DNA from: Dictyobacter formicarum | Lineage (GTDB): Bacteria > Chloroflexota > Ktedonobacteria > Ktedonobacterales > Ktedonobacteraceae | Direction: 5' to 3' | DNA length: 64,000 nt | Assembly: GCF_016587435.1 (NCBI RefSeq) | Contig: NZ_BNJJ01000013.1 | Coordinates: forward strand, 1-64,000 | In this document: positions 1 to 9,181 of the stretch, in pieces | Layout of the letters: every line of letters starts with the position of its first letter | Position numbering within the stretch: the stretch's first letter is position 1 | Translations under genes and position numbers: made by a program | The notes under the pieces: model-generated | Database searches by the model: none | Seen by the model: only the letters and a program-made list of their open reading frames with translations | What the model was told of the DNA's origin: nothing

Positions 1-1
1 C

Positions 2-457
2 AGGCAGATTGAACAGGCCTGCCAGCAGGCCAGCATCCTTTTCTGCGCCAGTGCCGATGCCGCCGAACTATGGGGCTTTGATGGTGGACCCGACACTGTT
101 TTGCGACAGATGGCTGACCGCTTTGGGGACAATAAGACACTGGTGCTGACACTGGGCAAAGAAGGTTCAGCCCATCTGGACCATGGAACATATGCCCGGG
201 CTGCTATCTTCCCTACCGAAGGCAATGCTCGCTTTGGCTCAGGTGACGCCTTTGCCGCCGGTTATCTCTATGCCCATCTGGGAGGAGCACTCTACCAGGA
301 GATGGCCGCGCAACGCGGCGCGGTCGGCCTTACTCCCCTCGAATTTGGCAATGCCCTGGCCGCGCTTAAGCGCTGTACGCCGGGCGACATCGCGATCTTT
401 ACACCCGCCGACGTCAAAGCCCTCATCCAGACAGAAACAAACAAGCGCTTCCGCTAA
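2..457 (+). CDS. PfkB-family sugar kinase, C-terminal part (5' end outside the window)
   Basis: The frame is already open at base 2 and ends at TAA 455-457, so only the last ~151 codons are present. The visible part carries the PfkB/ribokinase C-terminal signature: a beta-strand segment TLVLTLGKEGS, then GSGDAFAAG, which corresponds to the family's GAGD anion hole and catalytic Asp that deprotonates the sugar hydroxyl. Family members phosphorylate sugars or nucleosides with ATP in the cytoplasm. The substrate cannot be told because the N-terminal substrate-binding half is missing. A long hairpin follows at 532-595. Confidence 0.85.
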   Translation, partial: RQIEQACQQASILFCASADAAELWGFDGGPDTVLRQMADRFGDNKTLVLTLGKEGSAHLDHGTYARAAIFPTEGNARFGSGDAFAAGYLYAHLGGALYQEMAAQRGAVGLTPLEFGNALAALKRCTPGDIAIFTPADVKALIQTETNKRFR

Positions 458-531
458 ACTCTATACAACCAAAAGCATGTTCTGCTTTTGGTTACAGCTC
501 CTGATGGTTCGCACCTCCGGCGCCCAAAAAG

Positions 532-595
532 TCTTTTTCATGGTTGGTGCAGCAGGTGCGCATTCACGCACCTGCTGCACCAACCATGAAAAAGA
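532..595. repeat. Long hairpin of the TTGGTGCA family, probable bidirectional terminator
   Basis: Arms 532-560 and 567-595 are perfectly complementary (29 bp) around a 6-base loop. The core reads GGTTGGTGCAGCAGGTGCG and the outer end is T-rich on one side and A-rich on the other, so either strand gives a stem followed by U residues. It lies between the convergent kinase (+) and SDR (-) genes, where a two-way terminator is expected. Other members of the family are at 2844, 15463, 16651, 35073, 38219, 52527, 52672 and 63105. Confidence 0.7.
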
Positions 596-660
596 GATTG
601 GGGACGCCTGCGTTCTCCCCAGCCCAGGGGCTGGCTAGCCAGCCATCCCGATAGGCCATT

Positions 661-1410
661 TTAGCGATCCTGGCCCGTGGGACGAATCAGGATTTCATTG
701 ACGTTGACGCGCTCAGGCTGTGTTACAGCGTAGACGATCGCAGCGGCAATATCTTCACTTTCCAGCGGTGTTAATCCCTGCAACCACTCGCCCTGTTGCT
801 TTTTAGCATTCTCATCAGTGATATGGTCGGTCAATTCAGTTGCCACTGCCCCTGGCTCGATCACAGTCACGCGAATATTATTTTTATAGATCTCTTGCCT
901 CAATGCCTCTGAAAATGCGACTACGCCCCATTTGGTGACATTGTATACACCGCTACCGGCACGAGCGATCCGACCAGCTACGGATGAAATATTGACGATA
1001 TGCCCTCTATTTTGCTCTTTCATGATCGGCAAAACGGCATGTGTCGTATACATCAAACCCATCACGTTAATGGCTACCATCCGTCGCCAATCTTCAGTAT
1101 TGGCACCATCGATCTGACCCAGCAGCATAACGCCAGCATTGTTGATGAGGATATCGATACGACCCAGCTTATGTTTGACGTATTTGACCATCTCTTTGAC
1201 CTGCTGTTCGTCAGCGACATCTGCGACGATCGGCAGGGCCCGGCCACCACGCTCATGAATGCGGTGAATCAAATCTTGTAGTCGATCCTTACGTCGTGCC
1301 ACCACTGCCACATATGCTCCCTCGGCTGCCAGCGAGAGCGCAGATGCTTCACCTATTCCCGATGATGCACCCGTAATCAGGGCGACTTTATCCTGTAGTG
1401 AGTTTGCCAT
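661..1410 (-). CDS. Short-chain dehydrogenase/reductase (classical SDR)
   Basis: 249-residue NAD(P)-dependent oxidoreductase of the classical SDR family. Visible motifs are the Rossmann glycine motif TGASSGIG (13-20), NNAG (90-93), the catalytic Ser region NISS (140-143) and the YxxxK pair (Tyr156, Lys160, in YNVTK). An Arg-Arg pair after the second strand (VVARRKDR) suggests preference for NADP(H), by analogy with the family. I chose the ATG at 1410: an in-frame ATG at 1488 would add 26 residues with no SDR character, and AAGAGG lies upstream of 1410. Family knowledge does not fix the substrate. Confidence 0.88.
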   Translation of the reverse strand: MANSLQDKVALITGASSGIGEASALSLAAEGAYVAVVARRKDRLQDLIHRIHERGGRALPIVADVADEQQVKEMVKYVKHKLGRIDILINNAGVMLLGQIDGANTEDWRRMVAINVMGLMYTTHAVLPIMKEQNRGHIVNISSVAGRIARAGSGVYNVTKWGVVAFSEALRQEIYKNNIRVTVIEPGAVATELTDHITDENAKKQQGEWLQGLTPLESEDIAAAIVYAVTQPERVNVNEILIRPTGQDR

Positions 1411-1628
1411 ATGTTCTTGTAAACCTCTTCTATACAGAAAATATTCTCTGGTCTTTAAAAATTCATCCATTTTTTGGCATATAGGCATATAGCTATAACA
1501 CGTATAAAGGACGTCAACAGTTCAATGGCAGGGGCAAATTAGGATACTTATCTCATCATCAATGTCAGTCTCCTGCCAGGGCTTATTTTCAGCGTACAGG
1601 TAGAGCAAACCTATGCTAAAATACATAT

Positions 1629-2411
1629 ATGCTGAGAACAATTTCCACTACACGCTACGTGACCCCATTGCGCGAAGGGGGATCACTGCCCGCAATTGTA
1701 GAGGCCGATGACGATGGTTTATATGTTCTGAAGTTCCGTGGTGCTGGCCAGGGGCTGAAGGCACTAATTGCTGAGCTGGTTGCGGGTGAAATAGCGCGCG
1801 CCCTGGGACTTCCTGTGCCCGAAATTGTCTTTATGGAATTGGACCCCGTGCTGGGTCGTTCAGAACCTGATTTTGAGATTCAGGAGTTGCTGAAGGCAAG
1901 TGCAGGCTTGAATCTGGCACTGGACTTTCTACCGGGCGCTCTGACCTTCGATGCCCTGGATGCCATCGATCTGGATCCTTTGCTGGCCTCGTCAATCCTC
2001 TGGTTCGATGCCTTTGTGACTAACGTGGATCGCACACCCCGCAACACCAATATGATCTGGTGGCATCGTCGCTTGATGCTGATTGATCATGGGGCCTCGC
2101 TCTATTTTCATCACGTCAACGCTGATTATATGGCTCGTAGCCGCATCCCATTTACAACCATCAAAAGCCATGTCTTATTACCCGTGGCCAGCCTGTTACC
2201 AGAAGCTGACCAGCACTTAAAAGGACGCCTTGATGCCACTAAGCTCAAGGCTATTGTCAATCTGATACCGGACTCCTGGTTGGAACAGGATGCCACCTTT
2301 GCCACACCTGCTCTCCATCGACAAGCATATCTGGATTATCTGCTGGATCGCCTGGAGCATTCATCAATTTTTGTAGAGGAGGCCCTGCGTGCCCGCGATC
2401 AGCTCTTATGA
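1629..2411 (+). CDS. HipA-like kinase domain protein
   Basis: 260 residues resembling the compact HipA-like kinase family (HipA_2 type) rather than full-length HipA toxins. The fold is suggested by the N-terminal strand pair (LYVLKFRGAG, a nucleotide-binding Lys context), the helix AELVAGEIARALGLPVPE, the catalytic-loop-like DAFVTNVDRTPRNTNMI (Asp and Asn) and the metal-binding-like LMLIDHGASLYF. The stop overlaps the start of the DUF3037 gene by 23 bases, so the two are translationally coupled. HipA_2/DUF3037 pairs recur in bacteria, but I know of no established substrate. It could be a small-molecule or protein kinase. Confidence 0.75.
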   Translation: MLRTISTTRYVTPLREGGSLPAIVEADDDGLYVLKFRGAGQGLKALIAELVAGEIARALGLPVPEIVFMELDPVLGRSEPDFEIQELLKASAGLNLALDFLPGALTFDALDAIDLDPLLASSILWFDAFVTNVDRTPRNTNMIWWHRRLMLIDHGASLYFHHVNADYMARSRIPFTTIKSHVLLPVASLLPEADQHLKGRLDATKLKAIVNLIPDSWLEQDATFATPALHRQAYLDYLLDRLEHSSIFVEEALRARDQLL

Positions 2412-2772
2412 CTATGCCATTATCCGCCTCGTACCAGGTGTCGAGCGCGGTGAATGCATTAATGTCGGGATAATTTTGTTTTGTCGCACGCGTCGCTTCA
2501 TGGAAGCTCGCATCCACCTGGATGAAGCTCGCATCCACGCGCTTGCTCCCACACTAGATCTTAAAGCTGTCCAAACCGAGCTTGATCACCTGCTACTTGT
2601 CTGCTCGGGTAAAGAAGGGAGTGGACCCATCGGACAGCTCTCGCAGTCTGAGCGATTTCACTGGCTGGTCTCGCCCCGGAGCACTATTATTCAAACCTCT
2701 CCGGTCCACTCAGGACTCTGTCAACAACCAGAAAGTGCGCTTACCAGCTTGCTCCACAAACTGGTGCTCTAA
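2389..2772 (+). CDS. DUF3037 domain protein, partner of the HipA-like kinase
   Basis: 127 residues starting at GTG 2389, inside the end of the kinase gene. The N-terminus YDYAIIRLVPGVERGECINVGIILFC is the characteristic DUF3037 opening, and the rest follows the family's usual length. Function is unknown. The tight overlap with a HipA-like kinase is the main clue. A small internal direct duplication (GAAGCTCGCATCCAC twice, 2503-2517 and 2524-2538) gives the peptide EARIH twice. The gene ends 71 bp before a long bidirectional hairpin. Confidence 0.75.
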   Translation: MPAISSYDYAIIRLVPGVERGECINVGIILFCRTRRFMEARIHLDEARIHALAPTLDLKAVQTELDHLLLVCSGKEGSGPIGQLSQSERFHWLVSPRSTIIQTSPVHSGLCQQPESALTSLLHKLVL

Positions 2773-2843
2773 ACTTTGAAAACCGCTGCGATCATCATCT
2801 TTATGTATAAGCTTTTGTCCCTGGGGAGCTCGAAAAATTATAC

Positions 2844-2892
2844 ATTCAGTGGTGCAAAAAGCGCGCTGTGCGCGCTTTTTGCACCACTGAAT
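2844..2892. terminator. 23-bp hairpin between convergent genes (TTGGTGCA family relative)
   Basis: Arms 2844-2866 and 2870-2892 are perfectly complementary with a 3-base loop, core CAGTGGTGCAAAAAGCGCGC. It is followed by AAAACAGGCTCGG, the same flank seen next to the hairpin at 52672-52728. It separates the DUF3037 gene (+) from the CHAP gene (-) and can serve both. Confidence 0.7.
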
Positions 2893-2933
2893 AAAACAGG
2901 CTCGGCCGATCTAAGATAAGTATCTATGAGTAT

Positions 2934-3960
2934 CTATGGATGCCAAATAAAAGAAACGCCAGCACCGGGGTGGAATGTCCAGTAACTTACCTGGTCCCAA
3001 CCGCCATTCCAGTTCATACTACTGACACTCACGCCATTCGCATTTGCGCTCGCCGCACTCACACCTGACTCTACAACGCCTACATGCCCATATGCACCGG
3101 CACCTTCTGTATATGGCTGCAGCACAATAATTGAAGGCCCATTTGGATTAGGCTCAGACGAAGTAATCCAACCAGCTGACGCAGCTCCACCAACCCATGC
3201 ATCTGCATTCCCCAGCCACTCAACCCACCATCCGGTCAAGCCGTGGTAATGGATGTTCGCCCAATAAGTACATTGACCAACAAAAAAAACGACCAGAAGT
3301 ATCAGCATTCCCGGCAACATTGGTTGGCGGAGCTGGAGCTGGGACCGGAGCCTGCACCGGGGCTTGAGTCGGGATTGGGGCTTGAGTCGGGACTGGACTC
3401 TGCTTCACACCAGCATAGGACACATTGCCTGGATCATATCCATCTTGAGTCACGGCAGTTGCGGTCGCGGCCTGAGCGGCGATCAGTGCTGTATTATTCT
3501 GCTGCGAGGTAACCGAACTCGTCGATGGCTCAAAGAGCTTACCTGATTGGAATGCCTGGCTCATTCCAGTTGGAAGTACAGCCATTAAAGCTCCAGCGAC
3601 GACAACAATGAGCGTTAGTGCGACGCCAGCATGAAGGACCACACTTCGTCCTCGTGGAGGACGCATCGTACCTGCACCCTTTTTTCCATTTCCAGGAATA
3701 ACGACGGGCATACGTACCGATGTCGTCGTAAGCTTGCTTTGTGTCGAGCCTGGCGTTGTCGAGGAGTCTAGAGCAGTGGAAACAGGCGCAGGTTTAGTCT
3801 TAGCTGGAACAGCCGCCATTGCATCGGTATCAGGAAATGATAGTTGCTCAACGAGCAAGTCCGCATCCCCTCCTGTTTTCTCTGCTGGAATAGCGCTATT
3901 TTGAACGTCAGTAGCAACTTTACGATTACGATCTCTAAACACCATACGAATTACCTTCAA
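2934..3960 (-). pseudogene. CHAP-domain cell-wall hydrolase, interrupted by a frameshift at an A8/T8 tract
   Basis: Two overlapping frames make one protein. The 5' part (ATG 3960) gives a polar N-terminus, a membrane span around VALTLIVVVAGALMAVL and a Pro/Gln/Ala-rich linker. The 3' part gives a complete CHAP domain: GQCTYWA with the catalytic Cys, YGHVGVVE with the catalytic His, and the terminal SSMNWNGGW...FIWHP. CHAP domains are amidases or peptidases acting on peptidoglycan. The join lies in a run of eight T on the coding strand (A8 at 3282-3289). One T fewer would give an intact ~340-residue protein. It may be a sequencing error, a phase-variable tract, transcriptional slippage or a true pseudogene; the intact domain argues for recent or reversible damage. 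Confidence 0.75.
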
Positions 3961-4343
3961 TCTTACACAGTTAAGTCATACTTATTCATATTCAGATGAC
4001 TATGAGGCTACACTTCGCAGTAATCTGAATACAAGAAAGTACCACATACGACGCACGACGATATTTAGTACTTACATCAACAAACTTTAATCAACAGTCC
4101 AATAATGGTCAAATAATCACCAAAATACAGGACTATATAACTATCATATTTTTGCACGTATAATCATATTAAGTATGGTAAAAATTCTTTTGCAGATACA
4201 GAAAAATAAAGAATATATTAAAATCTGGGTGGTCTGGTATTCTTTTTCACTGAAGTTCGTTGGCGGATTTGGCATTGTCGCGCACGCTGCGATAAGCTAT
4301 AGGGAATGGATAAGAGATATGCAATTCAAGAAAGGTTGATGAA
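3961..4343. other. AT-rich divergent intergenic region
   Basis: Between the CHAP gene (-) and the aldo/keto reductase (+). It is clearly more AT-rich than the flanking genes and must hold both promoters, but I cannot single out a convincing -35/-10 pair. No RNA gene or repeat seen. Confidence 0.5.
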
Positions 4344-5333
4344 ATGCACTATCGTACGCTTGGACGTACCGGCTGGAATACCTCTGAGGTTGGCTTTGGT
4401 TCCTGGGGTATCGGTGGCGATGCCTGGGGACAAACCGACGATTCAGTTGCGCTGGCCGCCCTACATAAAGCAATCGATGAAGGAGTCAACTTTATCGATA
4501 CCGCCGATGTTTATGGCAATGGCCATTCGGAGCAGCTGGTGGCTCAGGTGCGCAAGGAGCGCAGTGAGCCTTTGTTTATTGCCACCAAAGCTGGTCGCAG
4601 ATTGAATCCACATGTGGCCTCAGGCTATAACAATCTTCAGAATTTAAGAGGCTTTGTAGAGCGTAGCTTGCGCAATCTGGATGTTGAGGCACTGGATCTG
4701 TTACAGCTGCATTGTCCACCATCCGAAGTCTATGACATACCGGAAGTCTTTGGACACCTGGATACATTGGTTCAAGAGGGAAAGCTGAAGAACTATGGAG
4801 TCAGTGTTGAGAAGGTTGAAGAAGCACTCAAAGCTATTCAGTATCCTAACGTGAAAACGGTGCAGATCATCTTTAATATCTTCCGCCTCAAGCCAGCCGA
4901 AGCATTCTTTGCCGCCGCTCGTGAGCGCAATGTTGGTATTATTGTGCGCGTCCCGCTGGCCAGTGGTCTCTTAACGGGTAAGTTTAAATCAGACACGCAG
5001 TTTGATGCCAAAGATCATCGCAATTATAATCGCCACGGTGAATCCTTTGATCAAGGTGAGACATTCTCTGGCGTTGATTATGAGACTGGCTTGCAAGCAG
5101 TCGAAGAATTGCGTGACCTGGTTCCTGAGGGAACCACCCTGGCCCAATTTGCCTTACGCTGGATCCTGATGTTCCCTGAGGTTTCAACCGTTATTCCGGG
5201 CGCAAAAAATCCAGATCAAGCCACCAGTAATACCCGGGCCTCTAACCTGGCTCCTTTAAGCGACGATACCATGCGCCGCATTCAGGAACTCTACGATAGA
5301 CGCATCCGCGCCCAGGTTCATTCCCGCTGGTAG
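4344..5333 (+). CDS. Aldo/keto reductase
   Basis: 329-residue NADPH-dependent AKR (TIM barrel). The N-terminal GFGSWGIGGDAWGQTDD, the DTADVYGNGHSEQ segment with the catalytic Asp and Tyr, the Lys in FIATKAGR and the His in LQLHCPP give the AKR tetrad Asp-Tyr-Lys-His. The C-terminal VIPGAKNPDQ is the cofactor-phosphate loop. The bacterial relatives are general aldehyde/ketone reductases such as the YajO or GSP69 groups. ATG 4344 follows AAAGG. It stands alone and ends at a small terminator. Confidence 0.88.
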   Translation: MHYRTLGRTGWNTSEVGFGSWGIGGDAWGQTDDSVALAALHKAIDEGVNFIDTADVYGNGHSEQLVAQVRKERSEPLFIATKAGRRLNPHVASGYNNLQNLRGFVERSLRNLDVEALDLLQLHCPPSEVYDIPEVFGHLDTLVQEGKLKNYGVSVEKVEEALKAIQYPNVKTVQIIFNIFRLKPAEAFFAAARERNVGIIVRVPLASGLLTGKFKSDTQFDAKDHRNYNRHGESFDQGETFSGVDYETGLQAVEELRDLVPEGTTLAQFALRWILMFPEVSTVIPGAKNPDQATSNTRASNLAPLSDDTMRRIQELYDRRIRAQVHSRW

Positions 5334-5351
5334 GTTGACTAGCATCGTTGC

Positions 5352-5384
5352 TACTGGCATAGATAAAACAAATTTATGCCAGTA
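5352..5384 (+). terminator. Terminator of the aldo/keto reductase
   Basis: TACTGGCATA (5352-5361) pairs perfectly with TATGCCAGTA (5375-5384). A pyrimidine-rich tail, CTCTTTCCTC, follows. Confidence 0.6.
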
Positions 5385-5888
5385 CTCTTTCCTCTCCATT
5401 ACACCTCAAATACAGCTCATTATTTGCAATCCTTCCATCACTAACTCATACCGCATGCTCGCTTTATATATACAATATTTTTCTATCCATTACCTGAATC
5501 AGTTTTAATAAGTATCGTTATAATTTATAACCCGACTACACTATGGTACTATTGGCAAACACTAAATGTCCTAATGATATAGACTATGAATTCCTCTTCT
5601 GATGTATAGTTGTAGGTAGCATGAGGTACGATAAGTATCAAAGGGTACTTAAACATAGAGGTAGAAGTACACCCACAGCGGTTTCGTCAGGAACCGTGCC
5701 AGGGAGGCAGCGATGCCCTGGATGTAATGTGCATCCTATACTTTTTCTGGACACACTGCATTCTTTTTGGTGCACCCCTTTGTGGTAGACCTCTCAGTGT
5801 AGCAAGCCATCGCGCCACTGTTACCCATTTTTGCATTCCACCTGCGCTAACACGTGGGCATTTCTTTATATTAGGTAGGAAAGCTGTC
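5385..5888. other. Long upstream region of the debranching enzyme
   Basis: About 500 bases without a credible gene. An open frame continues upstream from the debranching gene to 5727, but its peptide (Cys/Phe-rich, no similarity to the family) and the lack of a ribosome site argue against translation. CCAGGGAGGCAGCGATGCCC at 5699-5718 forms a small hairpin in the likely leader. Nothing else recognised. Confidence 0.4.
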
Positions 5889-8063
5889 ATGATAGATGAC
5901 AAAATGCATGTGGCCCTGCTACCAATAGTTGAAGGTCAGCAGGTACAACCAGAGGCAATCAAGCTCATTGAGGAAGAAGAACAGGTTAATGCGACATCGA
6001 TTACGCTTAAGTGTGGCGATAGTTTCCTTCTATTAGATGTGTGTGGCGATTTACTCTCTACACGCCAGGAGATGGGATTATTCCGCCATGGGACGCGCTT
6101 TTTGCGCACATGCAACCTTTTTCTGGAAGGGAAAAAGCTTGTTGCACTCTCACATCAAACCTCACAAATGAGTGATGCATGCCATATCGATCTCACTAAT
6201 ATGCCATTACAATTGACAGAAGATACTCTCCTCGAACAGGGAGTAGTACATGTGGATCGTTTTATCGAGCTAGAGCAAGACTATCTCAAACAAACTTTTA
6301 CAATTACCAATTTTCATACTGCCGATCTACCTCTTACATTAAGCCTCATGGTGGGTGCCGATTATTGTGATATGTTTGAAGTACGCGGCACCGTACGTGA
6401 AAAGCGTGGTGTACAGCAGTCAGCCAAAATTGCTCAAAACGGTGTGCAACTCAGTTATGAGGGACTCGATCAGGTAATGCGCTCGACGGCAATTCAAGCC
6501 TCTCCTGCACCGTCATCCGTTCAAGGGGACCAGATGGACTGGAAATTGCAGCTCAAACGCGGCGAGCCAGTAGAGATCAGCCTGCTGCTCCACATGGATG
6601 AGTCGAGCCAGGAAAAATTAGAGACGGCTCAGGCAGTCACGCTCTGGCGTGAAACGGAACAGCCGACGATCGAAACCGATCATCCTTTCTTCAATCGCCT
6701 GTTGGAGCGCGGTGTTCAGGATCTGATGATGCTGAGCACGATGACTCCCTACGGCTATTATCCTTATGCCGGTATCCCCTGGTTTAATTGCCCTTTTGGA
6801 CGCGATGGATTGATTGCGGCGCTAGAATTTCTGCCTTTGTATCCACAGGTGGCTCGTGGTACCCTGGCCTTTCTGGCGGCCTATCAGGGCACAAAAATTG
6901 ATGCGTTCACCGATGAGGAGCCCGGTAAAATTCTGCATGAATTTAGAAAAGGTGAGATGGCCGCTTGCCGCGAAATTCCCTATATTCCATATTATGGAAC
7001 AGTTGATGCGACCCCACTTTTCGTGATTCTCTTCGAGGCGTATATGCGCTGGACCAACGATGTGTCCTTTTTAGAGCAGCATTGGTCCAATATTCAGGCC
7101 GCCATCGAGTGGATGATCAATTATGGAGATCAGGACGGCGATTCATTCCTGGAATACCATCGTAAGGCCAGTACAGGTCTGGCGAATCAGGGCTGGAAAG
7201 ATGCCTGGGATAGTATGACCCATAGTGATAGTAGAATCGCTCGTTCACCGCTAGCCCTCTGTGAGGTCCAGGGCTATGCCTATGCAGCCTACCGCGCAGG
7301 TAGCTATCTGGCACGCCGCATCAGGCGATCAGAGGAGTGCCGCTACTGGGATCAAAAGGCTGAGACATTGCAGAAAAACTTCCTGGAGCACTTTTGGTGG
7401 GAAGCCGAGCAAAGCGTCTACCTGGCCCTGGCCGAGAATAAAGAGCCATGCGATGTACTGACCTCGAACGCAGGACAGTGTCTCTGGAGCGGCATTCTGC
7501 CAGATGATAAGGCCCAGCAGATTATTGAGCGCCTGATGCGTAAGGATATGTTTAGCGGCTGGGGTATGCGTACCCTTTCAACGCAAGCCGCCCGCTATAA
7601 TCCTTTGAGCTATCACAATGGCTCGGTCTGGCCTCATGATACGGCACTGGTTGGTACCGGCTTCGCGCTTTATGGCGGCAAACAAGAGGCGGGCCAGTTG
7701 CTTAAGAGCCTGTTTGATGCCAGCCAGCATTTTTCTGACGCGCGCCTGCCCGAACTCTATTGTGGTTTTGAGCGCCGTGAGGGCTATGGTCCCACCCGCT
7801 ATCCAGTTTCCTGCTCACCACAGGCCTGGGCCGCTGGTGCGCCTGTGGCGCTGCTCTTTTCCTTATTGGGTTTCCATCCCAATGCCGCAGAGAGCCGCCT
7901 GACCCTGCACCAACCCACCCTGCCAGACTGGCTTACCAGCCTGGAGATCAACGGCCTCTCTATCGGCTCACAACGCCTGCACCTGCGCTTTAACCGTCAG
8001 GGTAGTCAGACGGACGTTTCCATCGGTCGCGATAATGCCGTTGATGTACGTGTCCTTTATTAA
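5889..8063 (+). CDS. Amylo-alpha-1,6-glucosidase / glycogen-debranching enzyme family protein
   Basis: 724 residues. The N-terminal ~270 residues form the beta-rich GDE_N-type domain (LLLDVCGDLLSTRQEMGLFR, RFLRTCNLFL). The rest is an (alpha/alpha)6 glucosidase barrel: AGIPWFNCPFGRDGLIAALE near residue 300, YGTVDATPLFV, GDQDGDSFLEY and NQGWKDAWDS, all family hallmarks with acidic residues in catalytic positions. Members cleave alpha-1,6 branches or act on related oligosaccharides. The start at ATG 5889 is set by TAGGTAGGAAAG just upstream. Adjacent trehalose-phosphatase and synthase genes point to glycogen/trehalose turnover as the shared role. Confidence 0.85.
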   Translation: MIDDKMHVALLPIVEGQQVQPEAIKLIEEEEQVNATSITLKCGDSFLLLDVCGDLLSTRQEMGLFRHGTRFLRTCNLFLEGKKLVALSHQTSQMSDACHIDLTNMPLQLTEDTLLEQGVVHVDRFIELEQDYLKQTFTITNFHTADLPLTLSLMVGADYCDMFEVRGTVREKRGVQQSAKIAQNGVQLSYEGLDQVMRSTAIQASPAPSSVQGDQMDWKLQLKRGEPVEISLLLHMDESSQEKLETAQAVTLWRETEQPTIETDHPFFNRLLERGVQDLMMLSTMTPYGYYPYAGIPWFNCPFGRDGLIAALEFLPLYPQVARGTLAFLAAYQGTKIDAFTDEEPGKILHEFRKGEMAACREIPYIPYYGTVDATPLFVILFEAYMRWTNDVSFLEQHWSNIQAAIEWMINYGDQDGDSFLEYHRKASTGLANQGWKDAWDSMTHSDSRIARSPLALCEVQGYAYAAYRAGSYLARRIRRSEECRYWDQKAETLQKNFLEHFWWEAEQSVYLALAENKEPCDVLTSNAGQCLWSGILPDDKAQQIIERLMRKDMFSGWGMRTLSTQAARYNPLSYHNGSVWPHDTALVGTGFALYGGKQEAGQLLKSLFDASQHFSDARLPELYCGFERREGYGPTRYPVSCSPQAWAAGAPVALLFSLLGFHPNAAESRLTLHQPTLPDWLTSLEINGLSIGSQRLHLRFNRQGSQTDVSIGRDNAVDVRVLY

Positions 8064-8092
8064 TATGTAAACCACGTTTGCAACCATCACAC

Positions 8093-8135
8093 GGAAAGAT
8101 GCCCGATCCTGTGCATAAGGATCGGGCATCTTTCC
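8093..8135 (+). terminator. 18-bp hairpin terminator after the debranching enzyme
   Basis: GGAAAGATGCCCGATCCT (8093-8110) pairs perfectly with 8118-8135 around a 7-base loop. No clear U-tract follows, so it may instead be an mRNA 3'-end stabiliser. Confidence 0.55.
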
Positions 8136-8254
8136 ATGCTACGCTATGCTCACGGGCTCCATTGACAAACTCTGGTCGCATCAGGCATAGTGAGCAGTAA
8201 ATGCTGCTCATCAACACTTATGTATATGTACGTACACTAGAAGATGGAGAAGAT

Positions 8255-9067
8255 GTGATAGTGTCAAAGAATATTTCCGCTGTACTCAGTCAACACCCCC
8301 TGGGATTGGTATTTGATATAGATGGTACGTTAAGCCCAATCGCTCCTACCCCTGATAAGGCTTATCTCTATCCCGGGGCTGCACAATATTTAGAGCAGGC
8401 CAGCCGGTTTGCACATGTCGGCATTATTACTGGCCGCGCCGTAACCGATGGCGCACGCATCGTCAATGTAGAGGGTTTGACCTATGTAGGAACACATGGA
8501 CTGGAATGGTGCCAGGGATTGCCTTCTACGCACGACATAGCCTTGATTCCCGAGGCGGTACCATATACAAAACCTGGTCAAGAGTTATTGGATCTGGCAG
8601 AAAAAGAACTGGTACCACAGATACCAGGACTGATAGTGCAGCGCAAAAGCATCGGCGGCACGCTGCACTATCGCCTTGCTCCTGATCCAGAGCAGGCTCG
8701 TGCAACGATCCTTGCAACCTTAAAGGAGCCTGCTGCCAGATTGCATATGCATATCGATGAAGGCAAACGTGTAGTCGAAATACTTGCACCGCTCACGATA
8801 AATAAAGGAAAAGCGCTACGTCGCTTCGTCGAACACTTTGCATTACAGGGAGTCATCTTCGCTGGTGACGATAGGACGGATCTACATGGCATTCTAGAAA
8901 TTGCGCGTCTCCGGCAGGACGGCTATGCGGCCCACGGGATTGCGGTCCAACATCCAGATACGCCCGCGGCCCTCCTCGAACATGCAGACACCGTTGTCCA
9001 GGGGGTTGAAGCAATGGTACAACTACTTCAACAAATGACCATCGATATCAGTGAACAGAAAGCCTGA
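8255..9067 (+). CDS. otsB: Trehalose-6-phosphate phosphatase
   Basis: HAD-superfamily phosphatase of the OtsB type, ~270 residues. Motif I is DIDGTLSP near residue 20 (nucleophile and acid/base Asp). GIITGRAV carries motif II (Thr), the Lys of VVEILAPLTINKGKAL is motif III, and FAGDDRTD is the metal-binding motif IV. It converts trehalose-6-phosphate to trehalose. The start is uncertain: GTG 8255 or GTG 8261 both sit behind GGAGAAG (8246-8252), whereas ATG 8201 has no ribosome site. otsA is convergent just downstream rather than in the usual otsBA operon. Confidence 0.87.
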   Translation: MIVSKNISAVLSQHPLGLVFDIDGTLSPIAPTPDKAYLYPGAAQYLEQASRFAHVGIITGRAVTDGARIVNVEGLTYVGTHGLEWCQGLPSTHDIALIPEAVPYTKPGQELLDLAEKELVPQIPGLIVQRKSIGGTLHYRLAPDPEQARATILATLKEPAARLHMHIDEGKRVVEILAPLTINKGKALRRFVEHFALQGVIFAGDDRTDLHGILEIARLRQDGYAAHGIAVQHPDTPAALLEHADTVVQGVEAMVQLLQQMTIDISEQKA

Positions 9068-9088
9068 GAAAGTCATAGGGAAGCAATC

Positions 9089-9115
9089 GTAGGGGTACCA
9101 GCATGGTACCTCTAC
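9089..9115. terminator. Hairpin between convergent otsB and otsA
   Basis: A 12-bp stem (9089-9100 with 9104-9115, one G-T pair) and a 3-base loop. It is placed to terminate both genes. Confidence 0.5.
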
Positions 9116-9181
9116 AGTTGCATCGCTATCAACCAACCAGTTTTTTTAGTTTAGCAAACACTGCTATATCGGTGACACACA

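Noticed and set aside
5727..5888. N-terminal extension of the debranching enzyme to ATG 5727
   Set aside because: The peptide is unlike the family and the ribosome site favours ATG 5889.
7117..7902. Frames on both strands inside the debranching-enzyme gene
   Set aside because: Shadows of a conserved coding sequence.
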